Part shown: piece by piece, positions 16,350 through 24,133 of the stretch
How positions within the stretch are numbered: the first letter of the stretch is position 1
Layout of the letters: every line of letters begins with the position of its first letter
Assembly: GCF_001625085.1 (NCBI RefSeq)
Contig: NZ_BDAW01000040.1
Coordinates: 19,292 to 83,291, forward strand
From: Nocardia acidivorans NBRC 108247
Lineage (GTDB): Bacteria > Actinomycetota > Actinomycetes > Mycobacteriales > Mycobacteriaceae
DNA: 64,000 nucleotides
Direction: 5' to 3'
Notes under the pieces: generated by a model
What the model saw: only the letters and a program-made list of their open reading frames with translations
Database searches by the model: none
What the model was told of the DNA's origin: nothing
Position numbers and translations under genes: made by a program

Positions 16350-17548
16350 GCACAGCCGACCTGCAGCAACGGTGGAACTCCGCGCTGATGAACAATTACG
16401 GCACCCCCAAGGTGGCGCTGGTGCGCGGTGCGGGCGCGGTCGTCTACGACGCCGACGGCAAGCGCTATCTCGACTTCCTCGGCGGTATCGCGGTCAACAG
16501 CCTCGGGCACGCGCATCCGGCGATTCTGGCGGCGGTCACCCAGCAGCTGGGCACGCTCGGACACGTCTCCAATCTGTATGCGAGCGAACCGGTGATCGAA
16601 TTGGCCGAGCGGCTGCTCGCGCACTTCGGGGACGGGCACGGCCGGGCGTTCTTCTGCAACTCCGGGACCGAGGCCAACGAGGCCGCGTTCAAGATGGCGC
16701 GGTTGACGGGTAAGACCAAGATCGTCGCGTGTGAAGAGGCGTTCCACGGGCGGACCATGGGCGCGCTGGCTTTGACGGGGCAGCGGTCCAAGCGCACGCC
16801 GTTCGAGCCCATGCCCGCGGGCGTCGTCCATGTGCCCTACGGTGATTCGGCCGCGCTGGCCGCCGCCGTCGATGACGACACCGCCGCGGTATTCCTCGAA
16901 CCCATGATGGGGGAGAGCGGTGTGGTGGTGCCGCCCGCCGACTATCTGGCCCAGGCCCGCGCCATCACCAAAGAGCATGGCGCACTGTTGATTCTGGACG
17001 AGGTGCAGACCGGGATCGGGCGCACCGGAGCGTTCTACGCGCATCAGGCGGCGGGGATCGTGCCCGATGTGATCACCCTGGCCAAGGGGCTCGGCGGTGG
17101 ACTGCCCATCGGCGCGGTGCTCGCGCAGGGGGCGGCCGCGGAGCTGTTGCAGCCGGGTATGCACGGCACCACCTTCGGCGGTAATCCCGTCTGTGCCGCA
17201 GCGGCTTTGGCGGTGCTGCGCACCATCGACGAGGAGGGGCTGCTCGCCCACGTCGAGACGGTCGGCAAGATCATCACCGACGGTATCGACGCGCTGGATC
17301 ATCCCCTGGTCGACCATGTGCGGGGTGCGGGTCTGCTCATCGGCATCCAACTCACGGCCGATGTCTCCGCGCAGGTCGAAGCCGCCGCCCGGGAGACCGG
17401 TTATCTGGTGAATCCCGCCAAGCCCAATGTGATCCGGCTGGCTCCGCCGCTGGTGCTCACCGAAACCCAGGCCGACAATTTCCTGTCCGACCTGCCCGGC
17501 ATTCTCGATGCCGCACAGGCCGGGGCCGAGAAGGAGCACACCAAGTGA
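16346..17548 (+). CDS. argD: acetylornithine aminotransferase
   Basis: A 400-residue fold-I PLP aminotransferase (class III) that converts N-acetylglutamate semialdehyde to N-acetylornithine with glutamate as amino donor. Visible features are FCNSGTEANEAAFKMAR, AFHGRTMGALALTGQ, the PLP-contacting LILDEVQTGIGRTG and the Schiff-base lysine in ITLAKGLGGGLPIGAVL. The start ATG lies in an ATGA overlap with argB. It could also serve succinyl-diaminopimelate transamination as in some bacteria, but the operon position makes the arginine role clear. Confidence 0.96.
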   Translation: MSTADLQQRWNSALMNNYGTPKVALVRGAGAVVYDADGKRYLDFLGGIAVNSLGHAHPAILAAVTQQLGTLGHVSNLYASEPVIELAERLLAHFGDGHGRAFFCNSGTEANEAAFKMARLTGKTKIVACEEAFHGRTMGALALTGQRSKRTPFEPMPAGVVHVPYGDSAALAAAVDDDTAAVFLEPMMGESGVVVPPADYLAQARAITKEHGALLILDEVQTGIGRTGAFYAHQAAGIVPDVITLAKGLGGGLPIGAVLAQGAAAELLQPGMHGTTFGGNPVCAAAALAVLRTIDEEGLLAHVETVGKIITDGIDALDHPLVDHVRGAGLLIGIQLTADVSAQVEAAARETGYLVNPAKPNVIRLAPPLVLTETQADNFLSDLPGILDAAQAGAEKEHTK

Positions 17549-18486
17549 CCGTTCGACACTTCCTGCGCGATGATGATGTGAGCCCCGCCGAACAGGCCGA
17601 AATCCTGTCCATCGCAGCGGATCTCAAGAAGGCACCGCTGTCGCTGCGGCCGCTGGACGGGCCACGCGGGGTGGCGGTCATGTTCGAGAAGAACTCGACC
17701 CGCACCCGCTTCTCCTTCGAAATGGGCATCGCCCAGCTCGGCGGCCATGCCGTCGTGGTCGACGGGCGGGACACCCAGCTGGGTCGCGAGGAGACCCTCG
17801 CCGATACCGGGCGCGTGCTCTCGCGCTATGTGGACGCCATTGTCTGGCGCACCTTCGGCCAGCAACGTCTGGACGAAATGGCCGGGGCCGCAACCGTTCC
17901 CGTGGTTAACGCGCTCTCCAACGAATTCCATCCCTGTCAGGTCCTGGCCGACCTGCAGACCCTGCGGGAGCGCAAGGGCGATCTGACCGGTCGCACCCTC
18001 GCCTACCTCGGCGACGGTGCGAACAATATGTCGCACTCGCTGCTGCTGGGCGGGGTGACGGCGGGCCTGAACGTAACCATCGCCGCCCCCGCGGGTTTCG
18101 AGCCGCTGGGCTGGATCGTGGATCTGGCCCACAAGCGCGCCGCCGAAACCGGCGCCAAGATCACCCTCACCGATGATCCGCAGGCCGCGGCCGAAGGCGC
18201 GGACGCCCTGGTGACCGACACCTGGATGTCCATGGGCCAGGAGGGTGACGGTCGCGACCGCGTCGCCCCCTTCCGTCCCTTCCAGGTCAACGCGGACCTG
18301 CTCGCCCGCGCGGCGTCGGATGTGACCGTCCTGCACTGCCTTCCGGCCCACCGCGGTGAGGAGGTCACCGACGAGGTCATCGACGGCCCGCACAGCGCGG
18401 TCTGGGACGAGGCCGAGAACCGTCTGCACGCCCAGAAGGCGCTGCTGGTCTGGCTGCTGCGCCAACACGACCGGGGTGCGGCGTGA
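17545..18486 (+). CDS. argF: ornithine carbamoyltransferase
   Basis: A 313-residue anabolic ornithine carbamoyltransferase that makes citrulline from ornithine and carbamoyl phosphate. The carbamoyl-phosphate motif is in FEKNSTRTRFSFEMG; the family HPCQ motif is in FHPCQVLADLQTL; the ornithine-binding SMG and catalytic HCLPAHRGEEV follow in the C-terminal domain. The start GTG lies in a GTGA overlap with argD. Length is standard and no motif is missing. Confidence 0.97.
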   Translation: MTVRHFLRDDDVSPAEQAEILSIAADLKKAPLSLRPLDGPRGVAVMFEKNSTRTRFSFEMGIAQLGGHAVVVDGRDTQLGREETLADTGRVLSRYVDAIVWRTFGQQRLDEMAGAATVPVVNALSNEFHPCQVLADLQTLRERKGDLTGRTLAYLGDGANNMSHSLLLGGVTAGLNVTIAAPAGFEPLGWIVDLAHKRAAETGAKITLTDDPQAAAEGADALVTDTWMSMGQEGDGRDRVAPFRPFQVNADLLARAASDVTVLHCLPAHRGEEVTDEVIDGPHSAVWDEAENRLHAQKALLVWLLRQHDRGAA

Positions 18487-19013
18487 CCAGCGGCGACCGC
18501 CGCACTCCCGCAACGGTTTCCGGGAAATCGGGTGCGGCCATAGCCCGCACCCGGGCCGGTCGCCAAGCCAGAATCGTGGCCATCCTCTCCCAGCACGAGG
18601 TTCGCAGCCAATCCGAATTGGCCGCCCTGCTCTCCGGTGAGGGCATCGACACCACCCAGGCCACCCTCTCGCGCGACCTCGATGAACTCGGTGCGGTGAA
18701 ACTCCGCGCCGCCGACGGCGGCGCCGGAGTCTACGTGGTCCCCGAAGACGGCAGCCCCGTCCGAGGGGTCACCGGCGGTACCGAACGCCTCTCGAAACTC
18801 CTGGGCGACCTCCTGGTCTCCACCGACGCCAGCGGCAACATAGCGGTCCTGCGCACCCCACCCGGCGCCGCCCACTTCCTCGCCAGCGCCCTCGACCGCG
18901 CCGCCCTCCCCGAAATAGTCGGCACCATAGCCGGCGACGACACCATCGCCGTCATAGCCCGCGAACCCGTCACCGGCGCCGAGTTGGCCGCCAAAATAGA
19001 ACACCTCGCCTGA
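18483..19013 (+). CDS. argR: arginine repressor ArgR
   Basis: A 176-residue ArgR, last gene of the argCJBDFR operon, so it regulates its own synthesis. The winged helix DNA-binding domain covers about residues 20-90 (SQSELAALLSGEGIDTTQAT, then LSRDLDELGAVKLR). The C-terminal hexamerisation and arginine-binding domain carries the diagnostic GTIAGDDTIAVI near residue 150. It begins with GTG in a GTGA overlap with argF. An N-terminal extension of about 18 residues relative to E. coli ArgR is usual in actinobacteria. Targets are the twin boxes before argC and argG. Confidence 0.96.
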   Translation: MTSGDRRTPATVSGKSGAAIARTRAGRQARIVAILSQHEVRSQSELAALLSGEGIDTTQATLSRDLDELGAVKLRAADGGAGVYVVPEDGSPVRGVTGGTERLSKLLGDLLVSTDASGNIAVLRTPPGAAHFLASALDRAALPEIVGTIAGDDTIAVIAREPVTGAELAAKIEHLA

Positions 19014-19019
19014 TCGCGC

Positions 19020-19559
19020 GATGGGCTCGGCCCACCCGATGGGGGGCTGGATCCGACGAGCCGATATCGGCCGTGTTTGTGCGGGCGTCGGTGTGTCGGG
19101 GTGCGAAGTTCCAGGGACGGGATTGGTTGCTGGATGGATGACGAATCCGGCGGCATCGAGATCCAGTCGCCTGTCGGTGTGGACGACGACCAGCCGTGGA
19201 ATGCGCCACGGCGCGAGTAGATCCGCCGCCCAATCGGCGGTCGGTCGATACTCGGCCCCGGCTCGGGACGCGGCGTCGATGGTTGCTTCGACCTGTCGCA
19301 GACCGGATTCCAGTCCGTACCACCCGGTCGTCGGAAGCGGTCGCAGCGGTTGCCGAGCGCACAGGTCGAACACCTCGGCCGGATCGGTGACCTGCCACCC
19401 GGCGGGCGTGCGCACGGTCGGCCCGGCGCGGTCGGTGTCGGCGAGGATCTGGGAGACCCTCGCCCGCGTGGCATGGATCGCGTCCGCGATCTCGGTCTGG
19501 CGCATCGCACCGGGGTTCTCGAGCAGGCACCCGAGAACGGCGGCCGGAACCCGGGCCAT
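19020..19559 (-). pseudogene. truncated wHTH-domain gene (possible AbiEi-like antitoxin/regulator remnant)
   Basis: From ATG 19559 the minus strand encodes a convincing N-terminal winged-helix domain (VLGCLLENPG, then TEIADAIHATRARVSQILAD) and a second segment with ESGLRQVEATIDAASRAG and PWRIPRLVVVHTDRRLD. After about residue 145 the sequence loses protein-like character and the frame runs without a stop into the antisense of argR, so the native C-terminus appears to have been lost. The layout recalls actinobacterial AbiEi-type type IV antitoxins, but that is a weak guess and no AbiEii-like partner is present. It diverges from argG, and its start is 26 bp from the ARG boxes. Decayed gene is the best reading. 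Confidence 0.55.
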
Positions 19560-19585
19560 CGCGAATATGATTCCCCACCCCCAGT

Positions 19586-19622
19586 TATGAATGGGATTGC
19601 ATCATCGTGCATAATCATTTGT
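19586..19622 (+). promoter_or_regulatory. twin ARG boxes and -10 of argG
   Basis: TATGAATGGGATTGCAT (19586-19602) and GTGCATAATCATTTG (19607-19621) repeat almost exactly the arrangement before argC, including CATAAT (19610-19615) inside the second box as the -10. Here the start codon is about 52 nt downstream of the predicted transcription start, so the argG message has a normal leader. Conservation of both boxes and their spacing across two promoters makes ArgR control very likely. Confidence 0.82.
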
Positions 19623-19674
19623 AGGACGCCGGGGGAACCGACCTACACGTATCTAATCGAGGAGCACACGGACT

Positions 19675-20877
19675 ATGACCAAGCGCGTCGTACTCGCCTA
19701 CTCCGGCGGGCTGGACACATCGGTCGCGATCAGCTGGATCGCCAAGGAGACCGGGGCCGAGGTGGTCGCGGTGGCGATCGACCTGGGTCAGGGCGGCGAG
19801 GACATGAACGATGTGCGCCAGCGCGCGCTCGACTGCGGTGCGGTCGAGTCGATCGTGGTGGATGCGCGCGATGAGTTCGCCAATGAGTACTGCCTGCCGA
19901 CCATTCAGTCCAACGCGCTGTACATGGGCCGCTACCCGCTGGTCTCCGCGATCTCCCGGCCGCTGATCGTCAAGCATCTGGTCGAGGCCGCCGAATACCA
20001 TGGCGCGGATACGGTTTCGCACGGCTGCACCGGCAAGGGCAACGATCAGGTGCGGTTCGAGGTCGGCATCGGCGCGCTCGCCCCCGATCTGAAGGTCATC
20101 GCCCCGGTCCGCGACTACGCCTGGACCCGCGAGAAGGCCATCGAGTTCGCGGCCGAGAACAAGCTGCCGATCAACGTCTCCAAGAAGTCCCCTTTCTCCA
20201 TCGACCAGAACCTGTGGGGCCGCGCGGTCGAGACCGGCTTCCTCGAGGACCTCTGGAACGCCCCGACCAAGGACGTCTACGACTACACCGTCGACCCGAC
20301 CGTCAACTTCGAGGCCCCCGACGAGCTCATCGTCACCTTCGACAAGGGCATCCCGGTCGCCATCGACGGCCGCCCGGTCAGCATGCTCGAGGCCATCACC
20401 GAGCTGAACAAGCGCGCGGGCCGTCAGGGCGTGGGCCGCCTCGATATGGTCGAGGACCGGCTCGTCGGCATCAAGAGCCGCGAGATCTACGAGGCCCCGG
20501 GCGCGATCGCCCTCATCACCGCGCACCAGGAGATGGAAGCGGTCACCATCGAGCGCGAGCTGGGCCGCTACAAGCGGCAGGTCGAGCAGCGCTGGGGCGA
20601 GCTGGTCTACGACGGCCTGTGGTTCTCCCCGCTCAAGCGCGCGCTGGACGCCTTCGTGCGGGACACCCAGCAGCACGTCTCCGGCGATGTCCGGATGGTG
20701 CTGCACGGCGGCAGCGTGGTCGTGAACGGCCGTCGCTCGGACGAATCGCTGTACGACTTCAACCTGGCCACCTACGACGCGGGCGACACCTTCGACCAGT
20801 CCCTCGCGAAGGGCTTCGTGCAGATCCACGGCCTGTCGTCCAAGGTCGCGGCGCGTCGGGATCTCAGCAAGAAGTAG
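19675..20877 (+). CDS. argG: argininosuccinate synthase
   Basis: A 400-residue argininosuccinate synthase that joins citrulline and aspartate with ATP. The PP-loop ATP motif is at the N-terminus (VLAYSGGLDTSVAI); the citrulline/aspartate site shows HGCTGKGNDQVRFE, and the C-terminal part has ELVYDGLWFSPLKRALDAFV. GAGGAG lies about 10 nt before the ATG. It begins a separate ArgR-controlled unit with a methyltransferase gene and argH, separated from argR by a decayed minus-strand gene. Complete and typical. Confidence 0.97.
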   Translation: MTKRVVLAYSGGLDTSVAISWIAKETGAEVVAVAIDLGQGGEDMNDVRQRALDCGAVESIVVDARDEFANEYCLPTIQSNALYMGRYPLVSAISRPLIVKHLVEAAEYHGADTVSHGCTGKGNDQVRFEVGIGALAPDLKVIAPVRDYAWTREKAIEFAAENKLPINVSKKSPFSIDQNLWGRAVETGFLEDLWNAPTKDVYDYTVDPTVNFEAPDELIVTFDKGIPVAIDGRPVSMLEAITELNKRAGRQGVGRLDMVEDRLVGIKSREIYEAPGAIALITAHQEMEAVTIERELGRYKRQVEQRWGELVYDGLWFSPLKRALDAFVRDTQQHVSGDVRMVLHGGSVVVNGRRSDESLYDFNLATYDAGDTFDQSLAKGFVQIHGLSSKVAARRDLSKK

Positions 20878-20917
20878 TAGCCTGCGACCGGGACTCGACC
20901 GGCCCGAGGAGGCGCCC

Positions 20918-21835
20918 ATGCGAACCGATGACGACAGCTGGGACATCACCGAGAGTGTGGGCGCGACCGCCATCGGCGTCGCCGCTATGCGGGCCTACGA
21001 GACCCGGCGCGCGGACGCGCTTTTCAGCGACCCGTATGCCGAGAAGCTGGTCGAGGCGGTCGGCTCGGAGAACTGGACCGCCATGCTGCGCGGTACCCGC
21101 GAGGATCTGCGCGAGCAGGGCGGCTCCTTCATCCAGGGCGTGATGGGCTACTTCCTGATCGCGCGCACCCTCTACTTCGACAAGTACTTCGCCGATGCGA
21201 TGGACGTGGGCGTGCGCCAGTTCGTCATCCTGGCCTCGGGCCTGGATGCCCGCGCCTATCGCATGCAATGGCCTTCCGGCAGTGTGGTTTTCGAACTCGA
21301 TCAGCCGAAAGTGCTGGAGTTCAAGGCGAAAGCGCTCGCGCAGGACACCCCGGCCGCCGATCGTCGCGAGGTGCCGATCGACCTGCGTCAGGACTGGCCG
21401 AAAGCCCTGCTGGACAAGGGTTTCGATCCAGCCGAGCCGACCGCCTGGCTCGCCGAGGGCCTGCTCCGCTACCTCCCCGGCGACGCCCAGGACCGACTGC
21501 TCGACCATGTCGCCGAACTCAGCGCCCCCGGCAGTCGGATGGCGCTGAATATCGGCCCCGGCGAACGCGCGCTCTCCGACGATTTCCGCAAGCGTCGCGC
21601 GGAAGCGCTGGCCAAGAACGGAATCCGCGTCGACCTGGAGCAGCTCTGGTATCCGTGGGAGGGTCGCACCGACCCGCGCACCTGGTTCGCCATGCGCGGC
21701 TGGCTGGTTCGCGAGGGCGATCCGGTCGCCCTGCTGCAAGACCGCGGCCGTACCGTTCTCGGGGCGGCACTGCCCGATATGAGCACACACATTCTGATGA
21801 CCGCGATACGACCGCGAGGAGACGACACGCTATGA
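20918..21835 (+). CDS. class I SAM-dependent methyltransferase, TIGR00027 family
   Basis: A 305-residue methyltransferase of the family expanded in mycobacteria and Nocardia (TIGR00027). The N-terminal ESVGATAIGVAAMRAYETRR is diagnostic. The SAM site is formed by QFVILASGLDARAYRM and VFELDQPKVLEFKA, followed by WLAEGLLRYLPGDAQDRLL. Substrates are unknown; some relatives make leucine carboxymethyl esters or act on small acids. GAGGAGG precedes the ATG by 7 nt. It lies 40 bp after argG and its TGA overlaps the argH ATG, so argH translation is coupled to it. Why it sits inside the arginine unit is not evident. Confidence 0.92.
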   Translation: MRTDDDSWDITESVGATAIGVAAMRAYETRRADALFSDPYAEKLVEAVGSENWTAMLRGTREDLREQGGSFIQGVMGYFLIARTLYFDKYFADAMDVGVRQFVILASGLDARAYRMQWPSGSVVFELDQPKVLEFKAKALAQDTPAADRREVPIDLRQDWPKALLDKGFDPAEPTAWLAEGLLRYLPGDAQDRLLDHVAELSAPGSRMALNIGPGERALSDDFRKRRAEALAKNGIRVDLEQLWYPWEGRTDPRTWFAMRGWLVREGDPVALLQDRGRTVLGAALPDMSTHILMTAIRPRGDDTL

Positions 21836-23253
21836 CCGAGGGCGGCAGCACGAACGAGGGCGCGCTGTGGGGCGGACGATTCGCCTCCGGCCCGGCCGCG
21901 GCGATGGCCGCGCTGAGCAAGTCGACCCACTTCGACTGGGTGCTCGCGCCCTACGACATCCGCGCCTCGAAAGCCCATGCGCGCGTGCTGCACAAGGCCG
22001 GACTGCTTTCGGCGAGTGATCTCGAGGCCATGCTCACCGGACTCGATCAGCTCGCCGCCGATGTGGCCTCGGGCGCATACGGTCCCGCCGATTCCGACGA
22101 GGACGTGCACGGTGCGCTCGAACGCGGTCTGATCGAGCGCGTCGGCACCGAACTCGGCGGTCGCCTGCGCGCCGGTCGTTCCCGTAATGACCAGGTGGCC
22201 ACCCTGTTCCGGATGTGGCTGCGCGATGGTGTGCGCCGCGTCGCCGCGGGTGTGCTGGATGTGGTCGATGCCCTCGTCGCCCAGGCCGCGGCGCATCCCG
22301 ATGCCGTCATGCCCGGCAAAACGCATTTGCAGGCCGCGCAGCCGGTGCTGCTCGCGCATCATCTGCTCGCCCACGCGCATCCGCTGCTGCGCGATATCGA
22401 CCGCCTGCGCGATTGGGACAGGCGCGCCGCCATTTCCCCGTACGGTTCGGGAGCACTCGCGGGTTCCTCGCTGGGCCTGGATCCGGAGGCGATTGCCGCC
22501 GACCTGAATTTCGATGCGGCGGCGGCCAATTCGATCGACGCCACCTCCTCGCGCGATTTCGCCGCCGAGGCGGCGTTCGTGCTGGCCATGACCGCGGTCG
22601 ACCTCTCCCGCATGGCGGAGGAGGTGATCATCTGGAGCACACCGGAATTCGGTTACATCACCCTGGCCGATGCCTGGTCCACCGGCTCCTCGATCATGCC
22701 GCAGAAGAAGAACCCGGACGTCTCGGAACTGACGCGCGGCAAGGCCGGTCGCCTGATCGGCAACCTCACCGGCCTGCTCGCCACCCTCAAGGCGCAGCCC
22801 CTGGCGTACAACCGCGACCTGCAAGAGGACAAGGAACCGGTCTTCGATTCGGTGGCCCAGCTCGAGCTGCTGCTCCCGGCCATCGCGGGCCTGGTCTCCA
22901 CTCTGACCTTCCACACCGACCGTATGGCCGAGCTGGCCCCGGCCGGCTTCACGCTCGCTACCGATATCGCCGAATGGCTTGTCCGCCAGGGTGTTCCGTT
23001 CCGTGTCGCACACGAGGCGGCCGGCGGCTGCGTGCGCGCCGCCGAGGCCCGCGGCGTCGGCCTGGACGAACTCACCGATGCCGAATTCGCCGCCGTCGAC
23101 CCGGCCTTGACCCCGCAGGTCCGCGAGGTCCTCACCGTCGCAGGCTCCATCGCCTCCCGCAACGCCCGGGGCGGCACCGCCGGCGTCCAGGTCGCCAAAC
23201 AGCTCGAAGAGGTCCGCTCGACCGCCGCCGAACAGCGCACCTGGCTGGCTTGA
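21832..23253 (+). CDS. argH: argininosuccinate lyase
   Basis: A 473-residue member of the fumarase/aspartase superfamily that releases arginine and fumarate. Family landmarks are LWGGRFASGPAAAMAAL, the GAL(E)RGLIERVG and AGRSRNDQV segments, the catalytic-loop signature GSSIMPQKKNPDVSEL and the later YNRDLQEDKEPVFD. ATG 21832 is in an ATGA overlap with the preceding methyltransferase; the frame is open upstream but that sequence belongs to the methyltransferase. A strong hairpin terminator follows 9 bp after the stop. Complete enzyme. Confidence 0.97.
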   Translation: MTEGGSTNEGALWGGRFASGPAAAMAALSKSTHFDWVLAPYDIRASKAHARVLHKAGLLSASDLEAMLTGLDQLAADVASGAYGPADSDEDVHGALERGLIERVGTELGGRLRAGRSRNDQVATLFRMWLRDGVRRVAAGVLDVVDALVAQAAAHPDAVMPGKTHLQAAQPVLLAHHLLAHAHPLLRDIDRLRDWDRRAAISPYGSGALAGSSLGLDPEAIAADLNFDAAAANSIDATSSRDFAAEAAFVLAMTAVDLSRMAEEVIIWSTPEFGYITLADAWSTGSSIMPQKKNPDVSELTRGKAGRLIGNLTGLLATLKAQPLAYNRDLQEDKEPVFDSVAQLELLLPAIAGLVSTLTFHTDRMAELAPAGFTLATDIAEWLVRQGVPFRVAHEAAGGCVRAAEARGVGLDELTDAEFAAVDPALTPQVREVLTVAGSIASRNARGGTAGVQVAKQLEEVRSTAAEQRTWLA

Positions 23254-23261
23254 GTAACGCA

Positions 23262-23300
23262 GACCCGGTGGCCGTCGCGACATGCGACGGTCACCGGGTC
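23262..23300 (+). terminator. hairpin terminator after argH
   Basis: A 17-bp stem (23262-23278 with 23284-23300, one G:T pair) and a 5-nt loop. It lies between argH and the convergent small ORF, so it may serve both strands. There is no U run, as is common in high-GC actinobacteria. Confidence 0.8.
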
Positions 23301-23308
23301 GAATCGTG

Positions 23309-23488
23309 TTATCCGCGACGGTAATTCATATGTTTTGTGGCGGGCACCGAGACGCGGCCGGGATTGCGTACGCCCGGTAGCGGTTGCTGCTTCTTACCCT
23401 TGCCGCGGCGTTCACGGCGGGACAGCTGCTGGTCGACCGGGGCTGAATCTTGCGACCGGGGTTCGGCATTCGAGGGCTTGGCAGGCAT
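23309..23488 (-). CDS. small basic conserved protein, 59 aa
   Basis: A 59-residue, Lys/Arg-rich, apparently disordered protein with the run LSRRERRGKGKKQQPLPG and the C-terminal PATKHMNYRRG. ATG 23488 is chosen because GGGAGGA lies 6 nt upstream; an in-frame start at 23521 lacks an SD. I recall short actinobacterial proteins with the same SRRERRGKG core, so it is probably a real gene, perhaps nucleic-acid binding because of charge. No domain is recognised. It is convergent with argH across a shared terminator and divergent from the downstream SMR gene. Confidence 0.65.
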   Translation of the reverse strand: MPAKPSNAEPRSQDSAPVDQQLSRRERRGKGKKQQPLPGVRNPGRVSVPATKHMNYRRG

Positions 23489-23757
23489 GAGTCCTCCCGA
23501 GGGGATGCGTGACCGACTCACCGGAAGCGGTGGGTCAGTACGGGTATATGTCGCAGTGCGACGGAATTCGGCGTTCAGTGCCGGACGGCGCGCGCGGGCA
23601 CGCGGAGACTGGAGCTCACGGGTGCGTGGCGCGAAGCGCTCAGAAGTGCGGTGGCATCCACATGCGGACCAGGTTAACCAGACGGCGGCGCATTGTGCAT
23701 CCCCTTTTCCCGGAGTGTGCTTCCGGTGCGGACCGCCCGGCCCGTTACGCTCCGGCC

Positions 23758-24081
23758 ATGACCTTGCTGCTGCTCGGATTGGCCATTGCCTGCGAAGTGA
23801 GCGCCACGGTGTCGCTGAAGATCTCCGACGGGTTCAGCAAGCTGGTTCCGTCGATCATCGTGGTGCTCGGATACGGGGCGGCGTTCTGGTTCCTGTCGCA
23901 GGCGCTCAAACGCGGGATGGCGATCGGAGTCGCCTACGGCATCTGGTCCGCGGTGGGCGTGGTGGCGGTCTCGGTGATCGGGGCGCTGTTCCTGGACCAG
24001 AAGTTGACCCTGGTGCAGGTGGGCGGGATCGGGCTGGTGATCGCGGGGGTGCTGGCGCTGGAACTGGGTGGGGCGCACTGA
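23758..24081 (+). CDS. small multidrug resistance (SMR) family efflux protein
   Basis: A 107-residue, four-helix SMR transporter that exports cationic compounds by proton exchange as an antiparallel or parallel dimer. The essential Glu lies in the first helix (LLLGLAIACEVSATVSLK), followed by the GYGAAFWFLSQALKRGMAIG loop and the AYGIWSAVGVVAVS helix. A TACGCT hexamer (23746-23751) ends 6 nt before the ATG, suggesting a leaderless message, and a longer upstream open frame is therefore rejected. It is a single gene with no paired subunit gene, consistent with a homodimer (EmrE/Mmr type). Confidence 0.92.
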   Translation: MTLLLLGLAIACEVSATVSLKISDGFSKLVPSIIVVLGYGAAFWFLSQALKRGMAIGVAYGIWSAVGVVAVSVIGALFLDQKLTLVQVGGIGLVIAGVLALELGGAH

Positions 24082-24133
24082 GACTGCGCCGCGACCGCGG
24101 GGTGGCGACCCGGTCGAGGCCGCCATCTGGAGC

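Noticed and set aside
15263..17539. 758-codon minus-strand frame antisense to argB and argD
   Set aside because: High GC removes stop codons in the antisense frame; the plus strand holds intact enzymes with catalytic motifs.
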